From positions 1 through 42,767 of the forward strand of contig CAKZLV010000117.1 in assembly GCA_937127285.1 (NCBI GenBank): DNA of 42,767 nucleotides, in the 5' to 3' direction. Shown one piece after another: positions 20,596 to 29,423 of the stretch. A program made the translations under genes and the position numbers. How positions within the stretch are numbered: the stretch's first letter is position 1; every line of letters begins with the position of its first letter. The notes under the pieces are model-generated. The model searched no databases and was not told the DNA's origin. It saw only the letters and a program-made list of their open reading frames with translations. Source of the stretch: an uncultured Bacteroidota bacterium (GTDB taxonomy: Bacteria; Bacteroidota; Rhodothermia; Rhodothermales; Salinibacteraceae).

Positions 20596-21570
20596 TTATC
20601 GGGCGCGGTGCTGCGTGTAGTCGATGACGTGCTGCAGCGCGTCGGTGGCCGGGTGCGGCGGAAGGACGGCGAGCCCTTCGCGGGCGGCATCGAAGTAGGA
20701 CGTGAACGCGTCGCGCGTCGTTTCGAACACGCCGGCCTCTTCCATCCACCGCCGAACGGCGTCAACCTCGCTCGCGGAGACGTCGGGCCGATCCAGAATG
20801 CTGCGGAGCCAGGCCTCTCGGTCGGCCCCGGCGGCGTCGAGGGCGGTGAGGGTGACGAACGTTTTCTTGCCGTTCAGAAGATCTCCGCCGACGGGTTTGC
20901 CGGTTTCCGTTTGATTACCGACGATGTCAAGCCAATCGTCCTGGATTTGGAATCCCCGCCCCAGGTCGCGTCCGGCGCGCCGGAGGACGGAACGCTCGTC
21001 GGCGGATGCGTCCCCGAGGATCGCCCCCAGTTCGAACACGGTCGCGAAGAGAGCAACCGTCTTTCCATCGATCATCTGCAGGTAGTCGTCCACCGAGGCA
21101 TCGGGACGGTCCTCCAGAGCCTCGTCGCGGGCCTGCCCGCTGCAGAGATGCTCGACCATGGGATGGTAGGCAGCGAACACGGCACGGTGATCCGTCCGGT
21201 CGTCGAGGTCGGAGAGAAGCTCGTACGAGAGCCCCATCATCATGTCGCCGGTGAGGATGGCGGTGGCCGTGTCCCACCCGCGATCCGACGCCGTGTGCAC
21301 CGTGGGCCGACCGCGGCGCTCGTCCGAGTCGTCCATGATGTCGTCGTGGACGAGCGTGAAGTTGTGAAAGACCTCCACCGCCAGCGCCGCCGGCAGCGCC
21401 CGGTCCACGTCCGTTCCGAGCGCGTCGGCAACGAGAAGCAGGAGGATCGGTCGGAGGCGCTTTCCGTTGCCGTCGAGGACGTACCGGATGGGGTCGTACA
21501 GCACATCCGGCCCCCGGTCGTGCACGGCGTCGCGGAGGGCGCCGTCGATCAGGGAACGGAGCGCCTCCAT
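20596..21570 (-). CDS. Polyprenyl (geranylgeranyl/farnesyl-type) diphosphate synthase
   Basis: GNGKRLRPILLLL, FTLVHDDIMDDSDERRGRPTVH (first Asp-rich motif) and GRGFQIQDDWLDIVG (second Asp-rich motif). Start at 21570 is the ATG that avoids overlapping adk. Confidence 0.93.
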   Translation of the reverse strand: MEALRSLIDGALRDAVHDRGPDVLYDPIRYVLDGNGKRLRPILLLLVADALGTDVDRALPAALAVEVFHNFTLVHDDIMDDSDERRGRPTVHTASDRGWDTATAILTGDMMMGLSYELLSDLDDRTDHRAVFAAYHPMVEHLCSGQARDEALEDRPDASVDDYLQMIDGKTVALFATVFELGAILGDASADERSVLRRAGRDLGRGFQIQDDWLDIVGNQTETGKPVGGDLLNGKKTFVTLTALDAAGADREAWLRSILDRPDVSASEVDAVRRWMEEAGVFETTRDAFTSYFDAAREGLAVLPPHPATDALQHVIDYTQHRAR

Positions 21571-21643
21571 CCGGTCGGCGGGCGCCGCCGGCAGGCGGTT
21601 CGAATGAGAGGTGCGGCCCGACCGGCGGTCCGCAGAAGAGGGG

Positions 21644-22297
21644 TCACTCGGCACGGGCGGAGGTCTGCGCCTGTTCGAGGGCATCGAGGATGCGTCCGTG
21701 GACGTCTTCGATATCGCCCACCCCGTTGACGACGACGAGCAGGTCCCGCTCGCGATAGTATTCCTCCAGCGGCTCGGTCTCGTCGCGGTACACGGCCAGC
21801 CGGTTTCGCACCGTCTCGGGCCGGTCGTCGTCTCGCTGGATGATCATGTCGTCGTCGACGTCGGCCGGCGGCGGGTTGTGATCGAGGTGGTAGGTGTCCC
21901 CCGTTTCCTTGTGCATCCGCCGCTTCGACAGGCGGTCCACGATGACGTCGTCCGGCACGTGGAGGCTGGGGACGGCGTGGAGCGGAGCGTCGTTCTCCTC
22001 CAGAAACGCCGTCAGCCACTCCGCCTGCTGCGTCGTACGCGGGTAGCCGTCCAGAACGAAGTCGTCGAAGTCCTGGTCGGCGATGGCCTGCTCGGCCAGC
22101 TTGCGCACGACGCTGTCGGGGACGAGTTCGCCCTTCTCGACGTACGATTTCGCCTCCTTGCCGACGGGGGTTTCGTTCTTCATCGCTTCGCGAATGATGT
22201 CTCCCGTGGCAATCTGGGTGAGCGAGTGACGCTCCTCAAGAAGCCGCGCCTGCGTGCCCTTGCCGGCACCGGGAGGCCCGAATAGTACGATGCGCAT
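21644..22297 (-). CDS. adk: Adenylate kinase
   Basis: MRIVLFGPPGAGKGTQARLLEERHSLTQIATGDIIREAM...FVLDGYPRTTQQAEWL...DRLSKRRMHKETGDTYHLDHNPP. Confidence 0.97.
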   Translation of the reverse strand: MRIVLFGPPGAGKGTQARLLEERHSLTQIATGDIIREAMKNETPVGKEAKSYVEKGELVPDSVVRKLAEQAIADQDFDDFVLDGYPRTTQQAEWLTAFLEENDAPLHAVPSLHVPDDVIVDRLSKRRMHKETGDTYHLDHNPPPADVDDDMIIQRDDDRPETVRNRLAVYRDETEPLEEYYRERDLLVVVNGVGDIEDVHGRILDALEQAQTSARAE

Positions 22298-22415
22298 GGA
22301 TCTGAGTCGTGCGTGGTGAGAGGTTGTCGGTGAAAGGGTGAAAGAGCCGAGCGACCGGGTCGATCCGGGCCGGGCGGGTGGACGCGACCCTTCCGGGACG
22401 CCCCACAGGTTTCGA

Positions 22416-22940
22416 TTACGCCTCTGCCTCGTTGCCAACCGCCCCTTCGAAGGCGCCGTCGTCGAGGGCAGACTCCAGCAGGTCTTGAGCAACAATCGTG
22501 AGACCGGTGCGCAGAACGGCTTCGAGGCCTTCGCCCAGGATCGACCAGACGAAGCCCGGCTGGCGAGAGCGGTCTGCGTCGCCGGTGTAGACGACGAGGG
22601 GGACGCGGTCGCGGAGCGATTTTTGGAGCGCCTTTTCCGGTTCTTCGCCGGCGGCGGTGGCTTCTTCGATCTCGCTCGACAGCGCATCCAGGTACTGATC
22701 GATCAGCTTCTGGTGCCGCCGCCGTCGACGGCGGCGACGGCCGCCGAACAGCAAGCCGACGGCGAGACCGGCTGCCAGCATCCCGCCCACACTCTTGAGC
22801 GGGTTCTCTCGCACCCAGGTCTGCACGTCCGTCCCGGTCGATGTGACTTCCTCTTGCAGCGACTCCAGACGGTTGGACATGGCCTCCGCGGTATCGCGAA
22901 GGCGCGCCTCGACGTCCGATTTGGTCGGCTTGGAATCCAT
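22416..22940 (-). CDS. YqjD/ElaB/DUF883-like membrane-anchored protein
   Basis: Long amphipathic N-terminal helix followed by [33 protein letters not shown], the membrane anchor typical of the YqjD/ElaB family. Confidence 0.7.
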   Translation of the reverse strand: MDSKPTKSDVEARLRDTAEAMSNRLESLQEEVTSTGTDVQTWVRENPLKSVGGMLAAGLAVGLLFGGRRRRRRRRHQKLIDQYLDALSSEIEEATAAGEEPEKALQKSLRDRVPLVVYTGDADRSRQPGFVWSILGEGLEAVLRTGLTIVAQDLLESALDDGAFEGAVGNEAEA

Positions 22941-22996
22941 GAAGAAGGGGTGGGGTCAACAAAACAATACGGAGCAGTGACGGCGGCGCGGGGCGG

Positions 22997-23515
22997 TTAC
23001 CGGTTCGCGCCCGATGGCGCGTCGGGGGTCGCCTCGGAGGGAGGCGTGGTCCGCGCCTCCGCCTCCCGAGCCGGGCGATCCGGCTCGGCCTCTCGTTCGT
23101 CGGGCGCCTCCTCGGCACGGAGCGCGCCGAACAGGTCCACCGGAGGCCCCATTTGGGGACGGGCCTGCGCAAACCCGGCAGTCGCCAGCGCCAGGACGGC
23201 GAACACGATCAGGAATCCCCAGAACGGGTGACCGAGCGCCCAGCCGAGGCCGAGGGCGGCGGTGACCAGCGCGAACAGCAGCGTAAAGAAGCCGAGAAGC
23301 GCCAGGACGATGCCCTGGCCGGCTTGATTTTTCAGGCCGTTGGCCTTCTCCTCCAGTTCGAGAACGGCCAGGTCCAGGCGCAGATCGATCCAGTCCCGCA
23401 GATCCTCGACCACCCCCTGCGTGTGCGACGCAATGCGCGACAGCTTTCCGCCCTTCGGCGGGCGAGCAGGTGTCGATGATGACGAGCCCGATGAACGGTC
23501 CGGCAGCGACTCCAT
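22997..23515 (-). CDS. YqjE/holin-X-like (phage holin superfamily III) two-TM membrane protein
   Basis: VVEDLRDWIDLRLDLAVLELEEKANGLKNQAGQGIVLALLGFFTLLFALVTAALGLGWALGHPFWGFLIVFAVLALATAGF; adjacent to the YqjD-like gene. Confidence 0.7.
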   Translation of the reverse strand: MESLPDRSSGSSSSTPARPPKGGKLSRIASHTQGVVEDLRDWIDLRLDLAVLELEEKANGLKNQAGQGIVLALLGFFTLLFALVTAALGLGWALGHPFWGFLIVFAVLALATAGFAQARPQMGPPVDLFGALRAEEAPDEREAEPDRPAREAEARTTPPSEATPDAPSGANR

Positions 23516-23710
23516 AGGCGGCGGTCAACCCACGACGGAATGAGATCGGTACAATGAGGGATGTAATATACAACCTTGTTCACGCTTCGCAAGACTCTTC
23601 AGGTGAATATGTCGTCTAGGGGGAATTCTTACCGGTCTCCCCTCCCCCAGCGCCCGCCTCACCGGCTCATTCTCCCCGTTCTCCTGCCTATAGACCGTCC
23701 GCACCACCGC

Positions 23711-23755
23711 GCGGCGCTTTACGGTGCGGCGTTCTACGGTGCGGCGCTTCACTGC
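23711..23755. repeat. 15-bp tandem array (3 units) upstream of Nfu_N-like gene
   Basis: gcggcgctttacggt / gcggcgttctacggt / gcggcgcttcactgc. Confidence 0.82.
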
Positions 23756-23801
23756 ACGACGGTTCTTCGCTCCGCTGTTTTCGTTATCCGCCCTCGATCC
23801 G

Positions 23802-24068
23802 ATGCCTTCCGTAACGGCTCACCCGACGCCAAATCCGAACAGCCTCAAGTTCACCGCCGAGGCCGCGCCCTTCATCGACGACGGCCTGATCTCCGTCCGC
23901 TCGCCCGCGTCGGCCGGCGAGCACCCGCTCGGAGCACTCATTCGCGTCGACGGCATCTGCGACGTCCTCATCACCCCGGCCTTCGTAACCGTGTCCAAAA
24001 CCGAGTCCGCCTCCTGGGACGACCTCCGCCCCCTGGTAACGTCTCGACTGGAAGCCTACCTGGACTGA
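23802..24068 (+). CDS. Stand-alone Nfu/NifU N-terminal (Nfu_N-type) domain protein
   Basis: Start at ATG 23802: MPSVTAHPTPNPNSLKFTAEAAPF...LGALIRVDGICDVLITPAFVTVSKTESASWDDLRPLVTSRLEAYLD; no CxxC Fe-S domain follows. Confidence 0.85.
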   Translation: MPSVTAHPTPNPNSLKFTAEAAPFIDDGLISVRSPASAGEHPLGALIRVDGICDVLITPAFVTVSKTESASWDDLRPLVTSRLEAYLD

Positions 24069-24410
24069 CGGGTGGAGGGCACCTGCACCGGTTGGTGGTC
24101 TCGCTTCCGGTGGTCTCGCTTCGAACGAATCGGGCGGCGGTCCCTCCCAAAGCGGTCCCTCCCGAAGATTTCCTTTTCGAACCCTGGGTTCCGGCACGTC
24201 TCTTCTCGGAACCGGGCTTCCGACTGCGCCCTGCCCCTCGGCCTCCGCCCCGACACCCGCCCGCTGCCGCCACCGGGCAACCTTTCTCGTGAATTGACCG
24301 CGTACCCGGCCCGGCGCTGCGGCTCGCGCTCAACTTGGACTTATTTTTGATCTCCACCGCTTGTGCGGGTTGATGCGGATCGTGTCTCCGGCGCTCCCCC
24401 TGCAGGTTTT

Positions 24411-24610
24411 ATCTGCGGGCCCCATCTGCGGGCTGCCATCTGCAGGTCGTCGGTTGGCCGTCGGTTGGCCGTCGCTTGCGAGCGGCCGCTTACGAAGCAC
24501 CGGCCGCTTGCGAAGCACCGGCAGGGGCCGCTCCATCCCGGCGGATCCGCGTCGGTTTACACCGGTCGGTGTGCACCGGTGAATTCGCACCGGTGGGTGT
24601 CCCGGTCCGA
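24411..24610. repeat. Cluster of four unrelated short tandem arrays (13/14, 11, 18 and 14 bp units)
   Basis: atctgcgggc(c/t)... (24411-24449), gtcggttggcc x2 plus variant (24449-24481), ggccgctt(a/g)cgaagcacc x2 (24484-24519), and four 14-bp units around caccggt (24555-24610). Confidence 0.85.
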
Positions 24611-24696
24611 TTCCGCAGCCGACCCGACGACGGCCGCGCCCCGCGCCGTTCGCCTGCCCGTTCTCTTTCTCCCCACGGCTCGCCCTTCTCCCCCCT

Positions 24697-26856
24697 ATGT
24701 TCTTCCGCTCCATTCTCGGGAGCTTCCTCGTCCTCCTGGCCCTCCTCACCCTGAATGCGTGCGGGACCAGCCAACCGGCGCAGACGACCTCTCAGGCCAC
24801 GATTCGAGGGACGGTCGTCGACAGCACCACCGGCCGCAGCCTCGACAGTGCTCAGGTTCTGGTGCGCCGCCGGGGCGACACCCTGCAGACCGGCTCCGGC
24901 GGCGGGTTCACGCTGGAGGGGATGCCGCCCGGGCTCTACGTCTTCGACGTGAACGCCTACGGGTATCATCCGCACCGCCACGTCTCCGCCCTGGTCCGAT
25001 CCGGCGGCTCCGACGTGGACCTGAGCGTACCGCTGCTTCCCCAGACGCTGCAGGTCGACTGCGAGAACCGTCAGCAGGGCTATCACCGCACCGTGCAGTC
25101 CTTCGTCGACCAGGACTCGTCGGCCGTCCGGTTTCGGCTGATCGACCTGTTTGCTCAGGACGGCGAGGTGCGCGTGCAACCCATCCTCCGGACGCAGGTG
25201 AGCGCCCCGATCTTTCTGCCCGACAGCCTCGGGCCGCGCAGTCACTACGACGTCGAGCTGGTGGACGAAACCGGCGATCCGCTTCCGTTTCACTACAAGA
25301 ACGAGCGCGTCTCCAACCCCGATCTGCACCGCATCTACCAGCGCGAGGACATCCTCGTCGTCGTCCCACAGCAGGCAACGCGTCTTGCCCCCAAGGTGCT
25401 GCAACTGGAGGAAGAGGTCGCCCCGGGAACCCCCGTCTATGCACGCGTCCGGTATCAGTTTTCCCTCCGGGACACCCTGCGCCCTACGCCGCAAACGGAC
25501 TTCCCCGAGGAGCGCCTCGACTCCTTGCAGGTCGCCCGGTACGACACGCTCCGCGTCGGCGGCTCCCTCATCGCTCCGGATAGCCTCGTCGAACGGCGCG
25601 ATACCACCATCGTCCGGACGGTTGGCCTCGACACCACCGTCACCCGCGACGGCTACCTGCTGTACTCCACCGAGCGCGACACCAATGCCTTTGCCAACGC
25701 CCAGGGCGCTGTCCGCGAACTCTACGTCCCCGACTCCGTCAAGGCCCGGACCCGGCTCGACTCGCTGATCGCTGCCGGTGTGGACACCGTGCGCACCCAG
25801 CCGGAAGCCGAGCCGACTCCGGACCCGGACGCCCGCCGGGCGGCCCGATCTCCCATCGACATCGTGCTGCGGTCGGACCGCCGGGCGCTCGACTCGCTCG
25901 TCGTTGATAATAACCTCGCCCGCGTGCTGGAGTACGGCATTCCGCGTCCCGGCATGTCCCTCGACTCGCTCGAGCTGCTCACGGACAGCTCGCTGGCCGC
26001 GACGCTGTCGTCTCCGCGACTCGAACGCCGGCCCCTGCCGCGAACCGTCCCGCGCCCCGACTCCGTCCTGCGCCGCTATTCCGCCGACTCGCTCACGACC
26101 GTCCTCACCGACCTGGTGCGGGACTCGCTCGTGGTCGACTCGCTGGTTCAGCGCCGCCAGCCGGACGCGCCCTCTCCCGCCCCGGGCGCCGACTCGGTTC
26201 GCGCACCGGGCGATGCGGCAGCCCGCGCCGACTCCCTGGCAGTTCCCTCCCCGACGGAAGACTCCGTCTCGGCCGACACCCCGGCGACCGACCCCCTCGC
26301 AGCCGACACCCTGGCGGCCGACTCGGTGAACCGCCGAGCCCGCGCCGACACGACACAGCCCGAACGCCCCCGTCTCCGATCCGACACGCTCACCGTCGGC
26401 GACCTCGTTCCGGATACCGTATCGACCGACTCGATTCGGGCGTACCTGACCCGCGCCGGCGTCGAAACGGATTCGGTGGTGGTTGACTCGACCATCGGAT
26501 CGTTTCTGGATGACCCACCGGCCGGCACCTACCGCTACGTGCCCGGCTCAAAAACGCGAACCGGAGAGCGCGTCCTGGTGCTCGACCCGGCGTTCACCCG
26601 CGTCCGGGCCCCGGTGGTGCTGGACACCGCCCGGGTTGAGGACCTCCTCACCCTGACTCCGGAGCGGGTCGGGGACCCTCCGGAGCCGCGGATCGAACGG
26701 GTGGTCCAGCAGATCATTCTCGTCCCCACCGGCGGATACCGCACCCGCTACCTCGAGACGTGGAGGGCGGAGCAGCAAAAGAATCTCCGCGACCCGTACT
26801 GCGAGATCTTCCGTCTCCGGTTGCGCAGTTCCTGGCGGTCAACCACCATGCGGTAA
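24697..26856 (+). CDS. Large lipoprotein with carboxypeptidase-regulatory-like N-domain and Asp-Ser/Thr-rich body
   Basis: MFFRSILGSFLVLLALLTLNACG (lipobox), then ATIRGTVVDSTTGRSLDSAQVLVRRRGDTLQTGSGGGFTLEGMPPGLYVFDVNAYGY (CarboxypepD_reg-like); remainder rich in DSL/DTL/DSV. Confidence 0.8.
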   Translation: MFFRSILGSFLVLLALLTLNACGTSQPAQTTSQATIRGTVVDSTTGRSLDSAQVLVRRRGDTLQTGSGGGFTLEGMPPGLYVFDVNAYGYHPHRHVSALVRSGGSDVDLSVPLLPQTLQVDCENRQQGYHRTVQSFVDQDSSAVRFRLIDLFAQDGEVRVQPILRTQVSAPIFLPDSLGPRSHYDVELVDETGDPLPFHYKNERVSNPDLHRIYQREDILVVVPQQATRLAPKVLQLEEEVAPGTPVYARVRYQFSLRDTLRPTPQTDFPEERLDSLQVARYDTLRVGGSLIAPDSLVERRDTTIVRTVGLDTTVTRDGYLLYSTERDTNAFANAQGAVRELYVPDSVKARTRLDSLIAAGVDTVRTQPEAEPTPDPDARRAARSPIDIVLRSDRRALDSLVVDNNLARVLEYGIPRPGMSLDSLELLTDSSLAATLSSPRLERRPLPRTVPRPDSVLRRYSADSLTTVLTDLVRDSLVVDSLVQRRQPDAPSPAPGADSVRAPGDAAARADSLAVPSPTEDSVSADTPATDPLAADTLAADSVNRRARADTTQPERPRLRSDTLTVGDLVPDTVSTDSIRAYLTRAGVETDSVVVDSTIGSFLDDPPAGTYRYVPGSKTRTGERVLVLDPAFTRVRAPVVLDTARVEDLLTLTPERVGDPPEPRIERVVQQIILVPTGGYRTRYLETWRAEQQKNLRDPYCEIFRLRLRSSWRSTTMR

Positions 26857-26928
26857 CGCACACGGCGCGGTCGCATCGCGCAGTTGGTCCGGCACCGTTG
26901 GGCACCGGGCGACGTGCGCGCTGCCGTT

Positions 26929-26956
26929 GCACGGTCCCCTGTGCACGGTCCCGTGT
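26929..26956. repeat. 14-bp tandem duplication
   Basis: gcacggtcccctgt / gcacggtcccgtgt. Confidence 0.7.
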
Positions 26957-27096
26957 GCGCCCTGCCCTACATCCCCGCACGGCGTTCCGTACGGCAAGAG
27001 CGGCCCGCGCCGGCGATGGGCCGGTCGGGCGCAAGCGGGGAAGGCAACGACCGCAAACCGGAAAGCGCCCGCCGGGCGGCCCCCGGGCGTGCACGG

Positions 27097-27143
27097 GCCG
27101 GGATCCTGCACCTGCCGGGATTCTGCACGCCGGGATCCTGCGG
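27097..27143. repeat. 15/17-bp tandem array (3 units)
   Basis: gccgggatcctgcacct / gccgggattctgcac / gccgggatcctgcgg. Confidence 0.8.
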
Positions 27144-27167
27144 TTGTCGAGAACGGGCTGCTCCCGT

Positions 27168-27201
27168 ACATTACCGGATCCCGTATGTTACCGGATCCCG
27201 T
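27168..27201. repeat. 17-bp tandem duplication
   Basis: acattaccggatcccgt / atgttaccggatcccgt. Confidence 0.82.
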
Positions 27202-27366
27202 GCGTTGCGAGATGGGTTCCAGGAGAACCCTTGTGGCCCCTCCCGCCGAATCCCGCCAGAATCGGCCGGACGACCTCCCCGGGCCGCACGGGCACGCTCT
27301 CCCGCCCGAGACGCTCCGGTTCTCCGGCGCCACCTCTCCTCTTTGCGACCACCGCGCGTCCACGCC

Positions 27367-29301
27367 ATGTCCACCTCCTCTCCTGCGCCCGACTTTTCTG
27401 GGCCCGACGCCTCTGCCCTCGACGCGGTCGAAGTAGCCGAACTGGTAGACTTCCTGTCCACCACGACCCCGTTCGATACGCTGCCCTCTTCCTCCGTGCG
27501 GCATGCGGCGCGCGCACTGGAGATTCGCTACGCGCCGGCGGGGACGACCCTCCTCGACCTCGGGGAGCCGAACAACCGGCTGACGCTCCTTCGATCCGGG
27601 GCCGTCGATCTGTTCGACGACGAAGACCAGCTCGTTGCCCGCCTCGGCGAGCGCGACTTCTTCGGCTACCCCTCTCTGCTGACTGACGCCCCCGCCCGCC
27701 GACGCGTGGTGACCATCGAAGACGCGCTCTTGTACGATCTGCCCGAAGCGGTCTTCGATCAGCTCCGCAGTCAGAGCGACGCCTTCGACCGGTTCTTCGC
27801 ACGGGCCCACGCAGAGCGCATCCGAACGGCCCTCGACGAGAGCCGGGAGCAGATGCCCCTCTCGCGGTCGGTGGCGTCGCTGCTTCGACGACCGCCCGTC
27901 GCGGCGCCGGCCAACGTGTCCATCCGAGACGCCGCCGCGCAAATGCGCGACGAACGCGTCTCGTCGCTTCTCCTCACGGAGGACGGAGCCCTGAAAGGCA
28001 TCCTCACCGACCGCGACCTCCGCACCCGCGTCGTTGCCGAGGGCCGCGACCCCGACACCCCCGTGCGCGAGATCATGACGCCGGATCCGGTCACTCTCTC
28101 CGCCGACGCCACCGCCGCGGAAGCCCTCATCACGATGAGCCGGTACAACGTCCACCACCTCCCGGTCGAACGGGCCGACGACCCGGCCGGCAGCGACGCT
28201 CCGCCGGTCGCAGGCGTCGTCAGCACAACCGACCTGATGCGGGTGCAGGCAGACAGCCCCGTCTACCTCATCGGCGAGGTGAGAAAGCAAACCTCCGTCG
28301 ACGGGCTCGTCGAGGTCAGCCGTCGCCTTCCGTCGGTCATCGTTCACCTGGCCGACACGCACGCACGCGCTGAGGATGCCTCGCGGGTGGTGACGGCGGT
28401 CAGCGACGCTCTCACGCAGCGCCTCCTCGAACGGGCCGAGGCCGACCTCGGCCCGCCCCCCGTCCCGTATGCCTGGCTGGCTCTCGGCTCGCAGGCCCGG
28501 CGCGAGCAGACGGCGCACTCCGATCAAGACAACGCCCTGATCCTGTCGGACGACTACGAGCCGGATCGGCACGGCGCCTACTTCGAGGACCTGGCGACCA
28601 TCGTGTGCGACGGCCTGGATGCCTGCGGCTTCGAGTACTGCCCCGGCGAGGTGATGGCGGTAACGGATCGGTGGCGGCAGCCGCTCCGCGCCTGGAAGCA
28701 ACGCTTCCGTACCTGGATCGAGGAGCCGGAGCCCCCGGCGCTGATGCACGCCAGCATCTTCTTCGACCTCCGGGCCGTTTACGGCCAGTCGTCCCTCGCC
28801 GAAGAGCTGCGGCAGTACGTTCTCGATCGCACCCCGGGCAACTCGATCTTTCTCGCGTGCCTGACGGTGAACGCTCTCTCCTTCACCCCGCCCCTCGGCT
28901 TTTTCCGTCAGTTCGTCCTGGACACGCACGGCGATCAAGAAGACACCCTCGACCTCAAACACAACGGTCTCGTCCCCATCGTCGACATCGCTCGCATCGC
29001 CGCGCTGGCCCAGGGCCTCTCGCCCGTTCACACCCTCAGCCGCCTCCGCCAGGCCGCCGGCGGCACCGGCCTGGCCGCCTCGGATGCCAGCGACCTCGAA
29101 GATGCCTACGCCTTCATCGCCTCCATTCGGTTGCGGCATCAGGCCCAGCGGATCCGCAACGGCCAGCCGCCGAACAATTTCGTCTCGCCCGATGCCCTCT
29201 CCGCCTTCGACCGCCGCCACCTCAAAGATGCCTTCCGCATCATCAGCCGAATGCAGTCGGCCCTCGAACAGCGCTACCAGACCGGCCTGATCTCCCGCTG
29301 A
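27367..29301 (+). CDS. cNMP-binding / CBS-pair / DUF294 nucleotidyltransferase protein
   Basis: Start at ATG 27367. N-terminal cNMP-type domain (FDTLPSSSVRHAARALEIRYAPAGTTLLDLGEPNNRLTLLRSGAVDLFD), CBS repeats (ILTDRDLRTRV...IMTPDPVTLSADATAAEAL), DUF294 core (WLALGSQARREQTAHSDQDNALI). Confidence 0.94.
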   Translation: MSTSSPAPDFSGPDASALDAVEVAELVDFLSTTTPFDTLPSSSVRHAARALEIRYAPAGTTLLDLGEPNNRLTLLRSGAVDLFDDEDQLVARLGERDFFGYPSLLTDAPARRRVVTIEDALLYDLPEAVFDQLRSQSDAFDRFFARAHAERIRTALDESREQMPLSRSVASLLRRPPVAAPANVSIRDAAAQMRDERVSSLLLTEDGALKGILTDRDLRTRVVAEGRDPDTPVREIMTPDPVTLSADATAAEALITMSRYNVHHLPVERADDPAGSDAPPVAGVVSTTDLMRVQADSPVYLIGEVRKQTSVDGLVEVSRRLPSVIVHLADTHARAEDASRVVTAVSDALTQRLLERAEADLGPPPVPYAWLALGSQARREQTAHSDQDNALILSDDYEPDRHGAYFEDLATIVCDGLDACGFEYCPGEVMAVTDRWRQPLRAWKQRFRTWIEEPEPPALMHASIFFDLRAVYGQSSLAEELRQYVLDRTPGNSIFLACLTVNALSFTPPLGFFRQFVLDTHGDQEDTLDLKHNGLVPIVDIARIAALAQGLSPVHTLSRLRQAAGGTGLAASDASDLEDAYAFIASIRLRHQAQRIRNGQPPNNFVSPDALSAFDRRHLKDAFRIISRMQSALEQRYQTGLISR

Positions 29302-29423
29302 CCGCCCGGTCACCGCCCCGCCCGCGGTGACGGAGGCGCGAGCCGGGCGCCGGCCCGGCCGGTACCGGAGTCGATCTCCAGTCCTTCCGTCCGCCCTGCC
29401 GCACCCGTACCTCCGGCCCCGTC

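Noticed and set aside
26839-29313. 824-aa minus-strand ORF opposite the DUF294 gene
   Set aside because: The opposite strand carries clear cNMP/CBS/DUF294 motifs; the antisense frame is an artefact.
29302-29423. GC-rich palindromic stretch between DUF294 and exonuclease genes as a terminator
   Set aside because: Several self-complementary GC words but no clean stem followed by a T tract; expected at this GC content.
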